From: Phormidium tenue FACHB-1050
GTDB taxonomy: Bacteria > Cyanobacteriota > Cyanobacteriia > Pseudanabaenales > Pseudanabaenaceae
Reading direction: 5' to 3'
NCBI RefSeq assembly: GCF_014696925.1
Contig: NZ_JACJQY010000014.1
Coordinates: 43,103-107,102, forward strand
DNA length: 64,000 nt
Below the pieces are notes generated by a model. The model saw only the letters and a list, made by a program, of their open reading frames with translations, did no database searches and was not told the origin of the DNA. The position numbers and the translations under genes are program-made. Of this stretch, positions 18,299 to 26,411 are shown one piece after another (position 1 is the stretch's first letter; every line of letters begins with the position of its first letter).

Positions 18299-18841
18299 TT
18301 ACTTGATAAACTTTGCGTCAAGGGGAGGTCGATCGCGTTTAACTTGGCGCGAGTTTTTAGATTTCATATTTGGGCGATCGCCATAGGGAACGGTATCAGG
18401 ATCGTCATCTTCATATTCTTCCTCTTCATCATCATACTCTTCTTCCTCTTCCTCTTCGTCAAATTCATCTTCATCCTCAACAAATTCTTCTTTGTACTGG
18501 GATTGAGTGGCTTTGACCTGTTCTTGTTTCTCTTGACCAGAGCCAGAGGCAATCACAGCGCGACGAATTAAAAGATTATGCCGCCAAGAAGCGATCGCAT
18601 TAATCACAAATGCTAGAAAACCGCCACCAACAAATGCAGCTAACATGGCAACACTCAGGGGAATGGCGATCGACTTTTGACCTAAAAAGAAAATCTGTAC
18701 CGCAGGCTGTAAATTTTGGACAAAGATAGCTGCAAGTAGGGTGATCACAATCCCTAAAATCACAAGTTGCGTGATGGTGATCGCACCTGAAGATTTCTTG
18801 TTAACAGCATTTGCGGTTTGAGAAAAACGCGATCTCGTCAT
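18299..18841 (-). CDS. LapA-like (DUF1049) membrane protein with acidic tail
   Basis: 180 aa. Two membrane helices (about 25-45 and 60-85) with the NLQPAVQIFFLGQKSIAIPLS spacing typical of LapA/DUF1049 proteins. A C-terminal tail rich in Glu/Asp (about 130-162, including EEEEEEEYDDEEEEYEDDD) would face the cytoplasm and is unusual for the family. The ATG overlaps the ubiX stop by 4 bp, so it is coupled to ubiX. Confidence 0.75.
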   Translation of the reverse strand: MTRSRFSQTANAVNKKSSGAITITQLVILGIVITLLAAIFVQNLQPAVQIFFLGQKSIAIPLSVAMLAAFVGGGFLAFVINAIASWRHNLLIRRAVIASGSGQEKQEQVKATQSQYKEEFVEDEDEFDEEEEEEEYDDEEEEYEDDDPDTVPYGDRPNMKSKNSRQVKRDRPPLDAKFIK

Positions 18842-19497
18842 AGTTCAGCATCTCCTGTGACCATATTAGAAGGCATTCTACCCTGCCAGCGCTGGATTAA
18901 ATCTGCATCAATATCCAGTTGATCGAGCGCTCTAGCAATCACAAAATCTACCAAATCATTGATCGACTGAGGGTTGTGATACCAAGCAGGAATCGCTGGG
19001 ACAATTCTCGCCCCAGCTTCCGCTAAAGCGGTAAGATTTCGCAGATGGATCAAGCTTAAGGGGGTTTCACGCGGTACGATTACCAATCTTCGCCCTTCTT
19101 TGAGATGGACATCCGCAGCCCGCTCTAACAAATCAGAACTTAATCCGTGAGCAATCTTCGCCACCGTTGCCATACTGCAAGGAATTACCAGCATTCCCAA
19201 TGTCCGAAATGAACCACTCGCGATCGTCGCTCCCACATCGGCAAATTGATGACAAGTTAGTTTGCCATCATGTGTTTCACTGCGATCGCGCCAAAACTGT
19301 TCTTGCGATCGCAGATTACTCGGCATAGCAACATTATTTTCCGATTGCCACACCATCATCGCCGCCTTAGAAGCCACCAGATCGACGTTGTAATGATTAT
19401 TTAATAAAAATTTGAGCGATCGCACGGCATAAATCATGCCAGATGCCCCAGAAACCCCTAATACAATCGCCTTTTTAATCTCTTTGTTATTTTGCAT
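18838..19497 (-). CDS. ubiX: Flavin prenyltransferase UbiX
   Basis: 219 aa. UbiX attaches a prenyl group to FMN to make the prenyl-FMN cofactor used by UbiD-type decarboxylases, here presumably for plastoquinone-type quinone synthesis. Family motifs: GVSGASGMIYAVR at the N-terminus, the VIPCSMATVAKIAHG block and RRLVIVPRETPLSLIHLRN. First gene of a two-gene operon with the LapA-like gene. Confidence 0.94.
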   Translation of the reverse strand: MQNNKEIKKAIVLGVSGASGMIYAVRSLKFLLNNHYNVDLVASKAAMMVWQSENNVAMPSNLRSQEQFWRDRSETHDGKLTCHQFADVGATIASGSFRTLGMLVIPCSMATVAKIAHGLSSDLLERAADVHLKEGRRLVIVPRETPLSLIHLRNLTALAEAGARIVPAIPAWYHNPQSINDLVDFVIARALDQLDIDADLIQRWQGRMPSNMVTGDAEL

Positions 19498-19601
19498 TCA
19501 ATATCTAAATTCAGCATTTAATTCAGCACATTAGCTCAATCATAGCTCTGTTTGTTAAGCTTAAAGTTATATAGCTATCGCCAGCAGCAATTCTGATTAT
19601 G

Positions 19602-19656
19602 AAACCAATTTTGGTGTTTCCAGCGCCTTCGGCGCTGGAAACACCAAAATTGGTTT
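19602..19656. repeat. Perfect palindrome, 26-bp arms, centre GGCGCC-type with TTC loop
   Basis: AAACCAATTTTGGTGTTTCC arms. It shares 3 bp with the next palindrome. Confidence 0.85.
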
Positions 19657-19690
19657 TTTGAAAGCCCACCAAAGGTGGGCTTTCAAAAAA
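19654..19690. repeat. Perfect palindrome TTTTTTGAAAGCCCACC-AAA-GGTGGGCTTTCAAAAAA
   Basis: Directly fused to the preceding palindrome, forming a double-hairpin unit. Confidence 0.85.
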
Positions 19691-19868
19691 CCGATTTTTA
19701 TAATAAAAACAGCTGTGTCGCCAGTCATCAAAGAGTAAAGGGGCGGCTCTTTGCGCCAAACTTGCTTTAAGTTTAATACAGACGGCTGTAGCAACTAGTC
19801 TTACAAAAAACATGGCGCGATCACGCAAATTATTGGTGAGGCAAATTTCAGTAACTTGGTAAATAACT

Positions 19869-21443
19869 ATGTTAGTGGGCAAAACTTTAAAGAATCGATA
19901 CAAAATCCTCTCAGTTCTTGGCAGTGGAGGTTTTGGTGATACCTACTTAGCGCAAGATATAGATTTGCCAAGTCATCCCACCTGTGTAGTTAAGCAACTC
20001 AAGCCCAAAGACACGAATCCCAATGTTTTGCCGATCGCCAAAGGTTTATTTGATCGGGAAGCGGAATATCTATATAAATTGGGAAATGCTCATACCCAAA
20101 TTCCGAAACTATTTGCCCATTTTGAAGAGAACAATGAGTTTTTTTTGGTGCAAGAATTTGTGGAAGGACATAGCCTTGCTGAAGAGATTCCCATCGGTCA
20201 GCGATTATCAGAGAGTGCTACGACTGCTCTATTAATAGAGATTTTAGAAGTTCTCGCCTTCGTCCATCAAAATAATATTATCCACCGTGATATCAAACTC
20301 ACCAACATTATGCGCCGTCGGCAAGATGGCAAAATCGTTCTCATTGACTTTGGTGCAGTTAAAGACATCAGTGCTTTAAAAACTGACTCCCAAGGTCATA
20401 CCGATGTTACCGTTAGCATTGGCTCCCCCGGATATATGCCTAGCGAGCAAGCAAGGGGTAAACCTCGACTTAGTAGTGATGTCTATGCTGTCGGGATGAT
20501 TGGTATTCAAGCACTTACAGGAATTGCTCCTGATAGTTTGCAAGAAGATGCTAATACAGGCGAGATTTTGTGGCGCGATCGCGCACAGGTCAGTAATGCT
20601 TTTGCCGAAGTACTCCAAAAAATGGTGTTTTCTCATTTCAGTCAGCGTTATAAATCGGCGATCGATGCTTTACATGCGATGCAATCTCTTGGAGCCACTA
20701 ATATTAATAATATTGCACCAACTGAAGCGATCGCTTATCCATTGTTCAGCTCAGATTCGTCACCAACTATAGTTACCAATACAGATGGAGCAACTGCACC
20801 TGCATCTGCACCAACGACACCGCAACACCCTGTCACAACGCCCCATGTCACAGTCTCCACACCTAATCCAGCATTCTCAAAATTTCAACCCTTTCTATGG
20901 TTCGCTTTAACTGGAGTGATCTCAGTTTCGGCAGCGATCGCTACGGTTATGCTCATACCAAAACTAACTAATCAAACTGGAAATAATACTCAAATTGAAG
21001 CTACAAAAACACCAACAAGTTCTCCATCAGTTACTCCAACTACTTCCCCAAGTACAGACATTTCAGAGCCATTAGAGACAGAGACTCCAGAGTCTACACC
21101 TGTAGTTCCAACTAGTAATCCGACCATGATCAGTTTTGGGGCGATCGCCCGTTCCCCATCAACCCAAGATAAAGGTTATTCTTGGAACTATACTTCTCAA
21201 ATAGCGGCTGAAGAAAGAGCCTTGAGCGAATGCGAAAATAATTCTAGTTCAGGAGATTGCAAAATATTAGTTTGGGCGCGGAATGCTTGTATGTCACTAG
21301 CCGAAGGTTCTAATGGTTCAGTAGGCTCAGGCTGGTCAACGGATATGACTGCTGCGGAAAATACCGCAAAACAAGTTTGCCAACAATACAAAGGTGTTGA
21401 TTGTGCAATTACCCGCACAATTTGTCTACCATTTCAACAGTAA
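19869..21443 (+). CDS. Ser/Thr protein kinase with membrane anchor and DUF4189 domain
   Basis: 524 aa. The N-terminal Hanks-type kinase domain has the glycine loop LGSGGFGDTY, ATP-binding K42, catalytic HRDIKLTN (D141) and DFG Asp160. A Pro/Thr-rich linker and one transmembrane helix (about 340-362) follow. The C-terminus from about 418 on (ISFGAIARSPSTQDKGYSW) is a Cys-rich DUF4189-type domain that would be outside the cytoplasmic membrane. Sensor-kinase topology is inferred. A WD40 gene follows 43 bp downstream on the same strand and is a possible partner. Confidence 0.92.
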   Translation: MLVGKTLKNRYKILSVLGSGGFGDTYLAQDIDLPSHPTCVVKQLKPKDTNPNVLPIAKGLFDREAEYLYKLGNAHTQIPKLFAHFEENNEFFLVQEFVEGHSLAEEIPIGQRLSESATTALLIEILEVLAFVHQNNIIHRDIKLTNIMRRRQDGKIVLIDFGAVKDISALKTDSQGHTDVTVSIGSPGYMPSEQARGKPRLSSDVYAVGMIGIQALTGIAPDSLQEDANTGEILWRDRAQVSNAFAEVLQKMVFSHFSQRYKSAIDALHAMQSLGATNINNIAPTEAIAYPLFSSDSSPTIVTNTDGATAPASAPTTPQHPVTTPHVTVSTPNPAFSKFQPFLWFALTGVISVSAAIATVMLIPKLTNQTGNNTQIEATKTPTSSPSVTPTTSPSTDISEPLETETPESTPVVPTSNPTMISFGAIARSPSTQDKGYSWNYTSQIAAEERALSECENNSSSGDCKILVWARNACMSLAEGSNGSVGSGWSTDMTAAENTAKQVCQQYKGVDCAITRTICLPFQQ

Positions 21444-21486
21444 ACTAAAAAAATGGCGACAAAACTAGCATCTATGCACCATTACT

Positions 21487-23397
21487 ATGGCACTTCCTAC
21501 TGAGTTTAGAGAGATCCTGACTAAGATATTACACAACGCAGCAAAGATATTAGATAAACACCTGCAAGAACTTATACTTGCACAGAATTCGCTGATTCTA
21601 GATCATGAAGTGTTTTTAGTACCTCCTGAAATCATTTCCGATCCAAGGTACTTGTCATTAGAGCTAAATAGAAAAAGTTCTGGATTCAGTAAAACTATTC
21701 TTGATCTATTAAGTGAGTGGCAATTTATCCGCATTTCCAAACAAATTGATGATTTAAAATCCCCTTGGGAATCAAGTCAGATATCAGCTAATTTTAGTCG
21801 TAAAATTCTGGATCGCATTCTCATCGATAATGCTAAGAAACATCGCTTAATAGTTTTGACTGCACCTTTTAAAATAAGCCCTAGCTGTGTAGCTAGTCTC
21901 AGAGAAGATCTTGAGATTGAACTAGCTGAAGACTTAAGAATGTTTTTAAGTAACAATTATCCTTTAGATAGCGAGGAATGTCCAATTGAGTTTTACAGCG
22001 ATCATTTTTACAACACCATTAATAATGACGATATCCATCAACTACAAACAATATTAACTAATATTCCTACATTAATCTTACATAGCAGTATCAGTGACTA
22101 TAAAGCTTACTTTCACCTAAATTTCTGGCTCCCCTATAGTAAATTTATTGTTTCTTATACTTTGCCAGTATGGGCTTGGGAAGAAGCCTGTGAAATCTTA
22201 AAAGCTTCTGGTAAAGAAGAGAAAATAGCCTTGAGAATTATCCGTCAAATCATTATTTCAATCCAAGAATTTCTAGCATCTTTTATTTCTGACTGGTACT
22301 ATTTACACTTAAATCCCTACTATTTACCCAAATTATTACAACCTCATAATATATTAACTACTCAATATTTTGATACAGATTTACTTGCTCCCTATATTGA
22401 TATTCTTAAGAAGATTCAGAGTCAGCAACAATTAACAAATGAAAATCTATTAAAAACATTCTCTAATCAACAAAAAAGCACTAGCAAAAAACTTATCCAA
22501 AAAGTTAAAGAATGGTCTTTAAGTAGTGTACTTACTACCCATTCTGGATGTGTTCATTCCCTTGCTTTTAATAGCGATCGCAGTATCTTACTAAGTGGAG
22601 GTAGTGATAGTGTAGTCAGACTCTGGCATCCTAGTACTGGTAAGGTAAGCTTAAGTTTAAAAGGACATATAGGCGATGTTTTTGCTGTAGCGGTAAGCGG
22701 TAATGACAAATATTTTGCTAGTAGTGGTAGTGATTGCAAAGTATTGGTATGGAATTTAGGTAAGCTGCAAGAACCAATTTGTTTTAATGAACACTCTGCA
22801 TATGTAAGTTCTCTTGTTTTTTGTCCAGACAATCGATTGTTGGCAAGTGGCAGCTATGACAACTCAATTCATATTTGGGATCTATGGTCAAGTAAAACAT
22901 TTCGAGTTCTCACTGGACATTCTTCCTATGTAACTTCGCTCGCTTTTAATACTAAAGGTGATCTTTTAGCCAGTGGTAGCTATGATTGCTCAATTCGGCT
23001 CTGGAACCCTTCAGAAAAAAAATCAAAACTTACACTTACAGGGCATACAGATTATGTCAACTGTATTGCCTTTAGTCCTTTTAATGATTTGCTTGCTAGT
23101 GGTAGTCGTGACGGTACGATCAGGCTATGGCGACCAGAGACTGGAACTACGATCGCCATTCTCAAAGGACATACTGCGGGTGTTAACTCTCTGACGTTTA
23201 GTCCTAATGGCGATATTCTCGTTAGTGGCAGTAGCGATCGCTCAGTTAGATTATGGAATACGAAAATTGGTGAAGAGATAGGGATTCTGACGGTAGGATC
23301 ACATCCAATTCTCTGCGTACATTTCTCTAAAGACGGCAAACAGTTAGCAATGGGCAGTAGTTGGACTGATAACATTAAGATTTGGAACTGTAGCTAA
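21487..23397 (+). CDS. WD40 repeat protein
   Basis: 636 aa. The N-terminal 330 residues are helical and AT-rich in codon use, with no family I recognise. The C-terminal 290 residues form about seven WD40 repeats (LKGHIGDVFAVAVSG, LTGHTDYVNCIAFSP, LKGHTAGVNSLTFSP), enough for one propeller. WD40 propellers are interaction scaffolds. The close spacing to the Ser/Thr kinase suggests co-transcription and possibly a shared complex. No catalytic motif is seen. Confidence 0.88.
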   Translation: MALPTEFREILTKILHNAAKILDKHLQELILAQNSLILDHEVFLVPPEIISDPRYLSLELNRKSSGFSKTILDLLSEWQFIRISKQIDDLKSPWESSQISANFSRKILDRILIDNAKKHRLIVLTAPFKISPSCVASLREDLEIELAEDLRMFLSNNYPLDSEECPIEFYSDHFYNTINNDDIHQLQTILTNIPTLILHSSISDYKAYFHLNFWLPYSKFIVSYTLPVWAWEEACEILKASGKEEKIALRIIRQIIISIQEFLASFISDWYYLHLNPYYLPKLLQPHNILTTQYFDTDLLAPYIDILKKIQSQQQLTNENLLKTFSNQQKSTSKKLIQKVKEWSLSSVLTTHSGCVHSLAFNSDRSILLSGGSDSVVRLWHPSTGKVSLSLKGHIGDVFAVAVSGNDKYFASSGSDCKVLVWNLGKLQEPICFNEHSAYVSSLVFCPDNRLLASGSYDNSIHIWDLWSSKTFRVLTGHSSYVTSLAFNTKGDLLASGSYDCSIRLWNPSEKKSKLTLTGHTDYVNCIAFSPFNDLLASGSRDGTIRLWRPETGTTIAILKGHTAGVNSLTFSPNGDILVSGSSDRSVRLWNTKIGEEIGILTVGSHPILCVHFSKDGKQLAMGSSWTDNIKIWNCS

Positions 23398-23400
23398 TCT

Positions 23401-23435
23401 CAACACACAAAATGGCGCAGCCATTTTATGTGTTG
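23401..23435. repeat. Palindrome CAACACACAAAATGGC-GCA-GCCATTTTATGTGTTG
   Basis: One mismatch between arms. It is followed by the linker GAAAACCCTTACTAAAT, as at 51850-51884. Confidence 0.8.
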
Positions 23436-23467
23436 AAAACCCTTACTAAATTTGGTTCTTATCTCAA

Positions 23468-23498
23468 AAGGTAGGCAGCGCTTTGCGCCGCCTACCTT
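23468..23498. repeat. Palindrome AAGGTAGGCAGCGC-TTT-GCGCCGCCTACCTT
   Basis: One mismatch. Between the convergent WD40 and CheA-hybrid genes. Confidence 0.8.
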
Positions 23499-23538
23499 TA
23501 TTTAGGCGTTAATATACCTGACACACTAAAGCTCTAAG

Positions 23539-23632
23539 CCCTCACCCCTAGCCCCTCTCCCGCAGGAGAGGGGAACAAGAAATCTAATATTTCTCCCCTT
23601 CTCCCGCGGGAGAAGGGGTTGGGGGATGAGGG
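23539..23632. repeat. GC-rich interspersed repeat CCCTCACCCCTAGCCCC...GGATGAGGG
   Basis: Intergenic full copy of the family that is also found in frame in the GT39 and cobB genes. It contains two stems, CTCTCCCGCAGGAGAG and CTTCTCCCGCGGGAGAAG. Confidence 0.85.
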
Positions 23633-23670
23633 GTGCGTCAAGTATATGAACGCCTTTATTTAGGGTTGAT

Positions 23671-26349
23671 TTAGACAAGACTTTTTAGTTCGATTAGCGC
23701 ACTAACTTTAGTGACTAGTTCTAAGGTTGAGAAGCCTTTAGTAAGATAATCAGTTGCACCAAGACGACTTGTCTCGCGTGACCATTCTTCCGCAAGACGG
23801 GATGAAATCACCAGAATCGGCATATCTAATCCTGCTTGACGACAGCGATCAATCAGCGTGAATCCATCCATACGCGGCATCTCAATATCCGTAATTAGCA
23901 AAGCAGGTTGACTGTGGCGTTGTAGCCATTGCCAAGCATCCATACCATCATCGCAAGTTGTAATTTCGTATCCTTGTGGCGACAAGCCACTTTCAATACG
24001 GCGACGCATTAGAGCGGCATCATCTACGACTAAAATTTGTCGATCGCTGGATAGATCAAGGAAAGAAGCTGTTGACTGAGAACTAGAAATCGTGAGGTGT
24101 TCAATACCTGATGAGAAGAAGGCTTCCACAAAGGAAAGTGCATCAATGACAGGAATCAGCTTCCCGTCAGGCATCAAGCTCATCCCGATTAAACCAATTG
24201 GAGCAACCAGAGGCGCAGGAATTGGATTTACCAATAGATCACTCTGTCCAGCTAGGGTATCGGCAATTAACCAAACGCCACGATCGCTATCTGATTGCTT
24301 TGTTCGCACAGCGATCGCCGATGGCAGAAGTGTGCGGGTTTCAGTTTGTCCTTGCCAATATTGATAGAGATCGATCGCGGGTATTTTTCCTTTCTCCTCT
24401 TGTACTTCAATGGTGTAATCTGAGCGATCGGTCTTTTGCCAGAGTAGACTCTCAACGAGGGTAGTTGTGTAAATTTCGGAAGTGGGAACTGCAAAAGTGC
24501 GATCGCCTGCTTGCAAGAGCATACAGCGTACAAACAAATGCGGTACGGGAATCTGAATCGTAAAAGCTGTACCTTTGCCAAGTTGAGAGATAAGGCTAAG
24601 TTTGCCATTCATCAGTGCGACTTGGCTTGCCACCACATCCATACCCACACCCCGACCAGAAATATCACTAACGACGGTAGTGGAAGTAAAGCCTGACTGA
24701 CAGAGTACGCTCAATAGACGTTCAGAAGTGCTAGTATCCGTCAGTGGCAATCCTTTGGATTGGGCAATTTGACTAATGCGAACGGGATCAATGCCCCTTC
24801 CATCATCGCGAATGCTAAGGTCAAACATACTGCCTCTCCGTTTCAGAGACATTTCGATTTTGCCCTGTAGCGATTTGCCTAATTTCTCCCGTTCGGGCGC
24901 ATCTTCGATGCCATGATCGTAGGAATTACGCAATAAATGGAGTAGCACAGGTTCTAAGCTGCGAAGTGTGCCTGCATCAAGTTCCAATTGCTCACCAATA
25001 ATCGTAAACTGTACGACTTTACCAACACGAGTCATTAAATCGCGTAAAATCCCTCTCGATCTAAAAGCAAGAGTTGAGAAGGGAACAAGGCGACTTTCTT
25101 CGATGGTTTGTTGGAGATTGCGTAAGCTGCGGTCAAGGTTTTGAATACTGTCGGCAGTTCGCCTTGCCGATTCACCTGTTTCTGAGCCTAGTTCAATTAA
25201 GCGCAGACTAATTTCTAGTAAGCGGTTAATGGCGGTATATCCTTGACGATAGCGCTCAATTTTTAATCCATCCTGCTCCCCTGATGAATCTAGTAATGCA
25301 TAATCATCTTGAACTTCGCGTAATTGGGTAATGTATTGAACACTGTTTTGCGCGAGTGAGACTAACGGCAATAGATTCGAGTAAACCGATTGATAAAAAC
25401 CTTGTGTGGCACGGGTTGCCATTAAGGTTTCCACTAGATACTGGGACGATCGCTCTAGGCGATCGAGTGGCACAGGAATTTGAATGTCCGCCGTTGGTGA
25501 AACTGGTGCATAAGTAAATGCAGGAACTTCATTCACAGCGATTGAAGTTGATTCTATGCTTAGAAGAGAGGGCGCTGTTGCTTCTTGTTCAGCTTCAAAA
25601 ATCCCACCTTGACGTGCGCTTTCTTTGACTTTTTTCAGAAAGGGCATCCATTCTGCGTGCCATTGCTCACAATCTAGGCGATCGCATAGCTCACTCCCTT
25701 TTTGTAAAAACTCATGCCAAGTTGCTGCCAAGCTTATTTCTGTACCAATTTCTTGTAACTGGGCTATAGTTTGCTTAGCGATCTCACAAGCTTCGGTCGG
25801 AACCTCGCCTGTCAGAGGCAAGTCTTCGATCGCCATTTCTAGCTCAAGCGTCACCAAATCAAAACCTTGATCAGCAAATTCTTGCTGAACTTGACGCATT
25901 TCGTTCCATTCAGGTAAATATTTAGATTGAATGCGATCGCGTAGAGTTTGAATATAGTTAACTGCTGCTTCGGGGTCGCTGAGTTCCCCCATCTGAACTG
26001 CACCGATCAGTAACTCACCAGCTTCGATCAAAGACTTAGCTAATTCGCCATCAGCCAAAGGTGGTGCAACATCTAGATAACGCAGATCGGAAAGAACATC
26101 CTCTAGTATTGTGGAAACTTGAAGTACCGCTTGAAAACCTACAGTAACAGAACCACCTTTAATCGTGTGTACACAGCGATATAACTGCTGAATATCTTCA
26201 CGCCAACAGGCTATGCTTAACTGATGCACAGTCTGCACATAGAGTTGCAAATATTTCTGGGTATCTAATTCAAATAGGGTACGCAGTTCTTCTTGCAGTT
26301 GTAAATCATCAAATTCAGAATTTGGCATTATTTCGCTATTCGCTATCAA
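23671..26349 (-). CDS. CheA-like hybrid histidine kinase/response regulator
   Basis: 892 aa. N-terminal Hpt domain with phosphoacceptor H61 in CVHTIKGGSVTVG. A linker and dimerisation region precede the HATPase domain (LLHLLRNSYDHGIEDAPERE, DDGRGIDP, GRGVGMDVV). A CheW-like domain (about 590-740) and a C-terminal receiver domain follow (ILVVDDAALMRRRIE, LLITDIEMPRMDGF with the phosphoacceptor Asp). This matches cyanobacterial PixL/PilL-type kinases for phototaxis or twitching control. Downstream of the MCP gene by 60 bp on the same strand; no cheW or cheY gene is visible beside it. Confidence 0.93.
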   Translation of the reverse strand: MIANSEIMPNSEFDDLQLQEELRTLFELDTQKYLQLYVQTVHQLSIACWREDIQQLYRCVHTIKGGSVTVGFQAVLQVSTILEDVLSDLRYLDVAPPLADGELAKSLIEAGELLIGAVQMGELSDPEAAVNYIQTLRDRIQSKYLPEWNEMRQVQQEFADQGFDLVTLELEMAIEDLPLTGEVPTEACEIAKQTIAQLQEIGTEISLAATWHEFLQKGSELCDRLDCEQWHAEWMPFLKKVKESARQGGIFEAEQEATAPSLLSIESTSIAVNEVPAFTYAPVSPTADIQIPVPLDRLERSSQYLVETLMATRATQGFYQSVYSNLLPLVSLAQNSVQYITQLREVQDDYALLDSSGEQDGLKIERYRQGYTAINRLLEISLRLIELGSETGESARRTADSIQNLDRSLRNLQQTIEESRLVPFSTLAFRSRGILRDLMTRVGKVVQFTIIGEQLELDAGTLRSLEPVLLHLLRNSYDHGIEDAPEREKLGKSLQGKIEMSLKRRGSMFDLSIRDDGRGIDPVRISQIAQSKGLPLTDTSTSERLLSVLCQSGFTSTTVVSDISGRGVGMDVVASQVALMNGKLSLISQLGKGTAFTIQIPVPHLFVRCMLLQAGDRTFAVPTSEIYTTTLVESLLWQKTDRSDYTIEVQEEKGKIPAIDLYQYWQGQTETRTLLPSAIAVRTKQSDSDRGVWLIADTLAGQSDLLVNPIPAPLVAPIGLIGMSLMPDGKLIPVIDALSFVEAFFSSGIEHLTISSSQSTASFLDLSSDRQILVVDDAALMRRRIESGLSPQGYEITTCDDGMDAWQWLQRHSQPALLITDIEMPRMDGFTLIDRCRQAGLDMPILVISSRLAEEWSRETSRLGATDYLTKGFSTLELVTKVSALIELKSLV

Positions 26350-26370
26350 TTTGTGATTAAGGTCTGCGAT

Positions 26371-26411
26371 AGATTTTTTGTGGCTCGGCTTCGCTGAGCC
26401 ATAAAAAATCT
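26371..26411. repeat. Near-perfect palindrome, centre GC-TTC-GC
   Basis: AGATTTTTTGTGGCTCGGC and its near-complement in the MCP-CheA spacer. Its right arm reaches the MCP stop codon. Confidence 0.8.

Larger units (their letters stand above)
19498..19868. other. Spacer with two adjoining palindromes
   Basis: The divergent region between ubiX and the kinase gene is mostly repeat (19602-19690). The 126-aa reverse ORF here is a read-through of palindromes and is not taken as a gene. Confidence 0.75.

Noticed and set aside
18340-18560. 112-aa forward ORF with FIFFLFIIILFFLFLFV
   Set aside because: It is the antisense of the poly-acidic tail codons of the LapA-like gene, which turn into hydrophobic codons on the other strand.
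19523-19903. 126-aa reverse-strand ORF upstream of the kinase gene
   Set aside because: It reads through two palindromes, overlaps the kinase start and has no family-like content.
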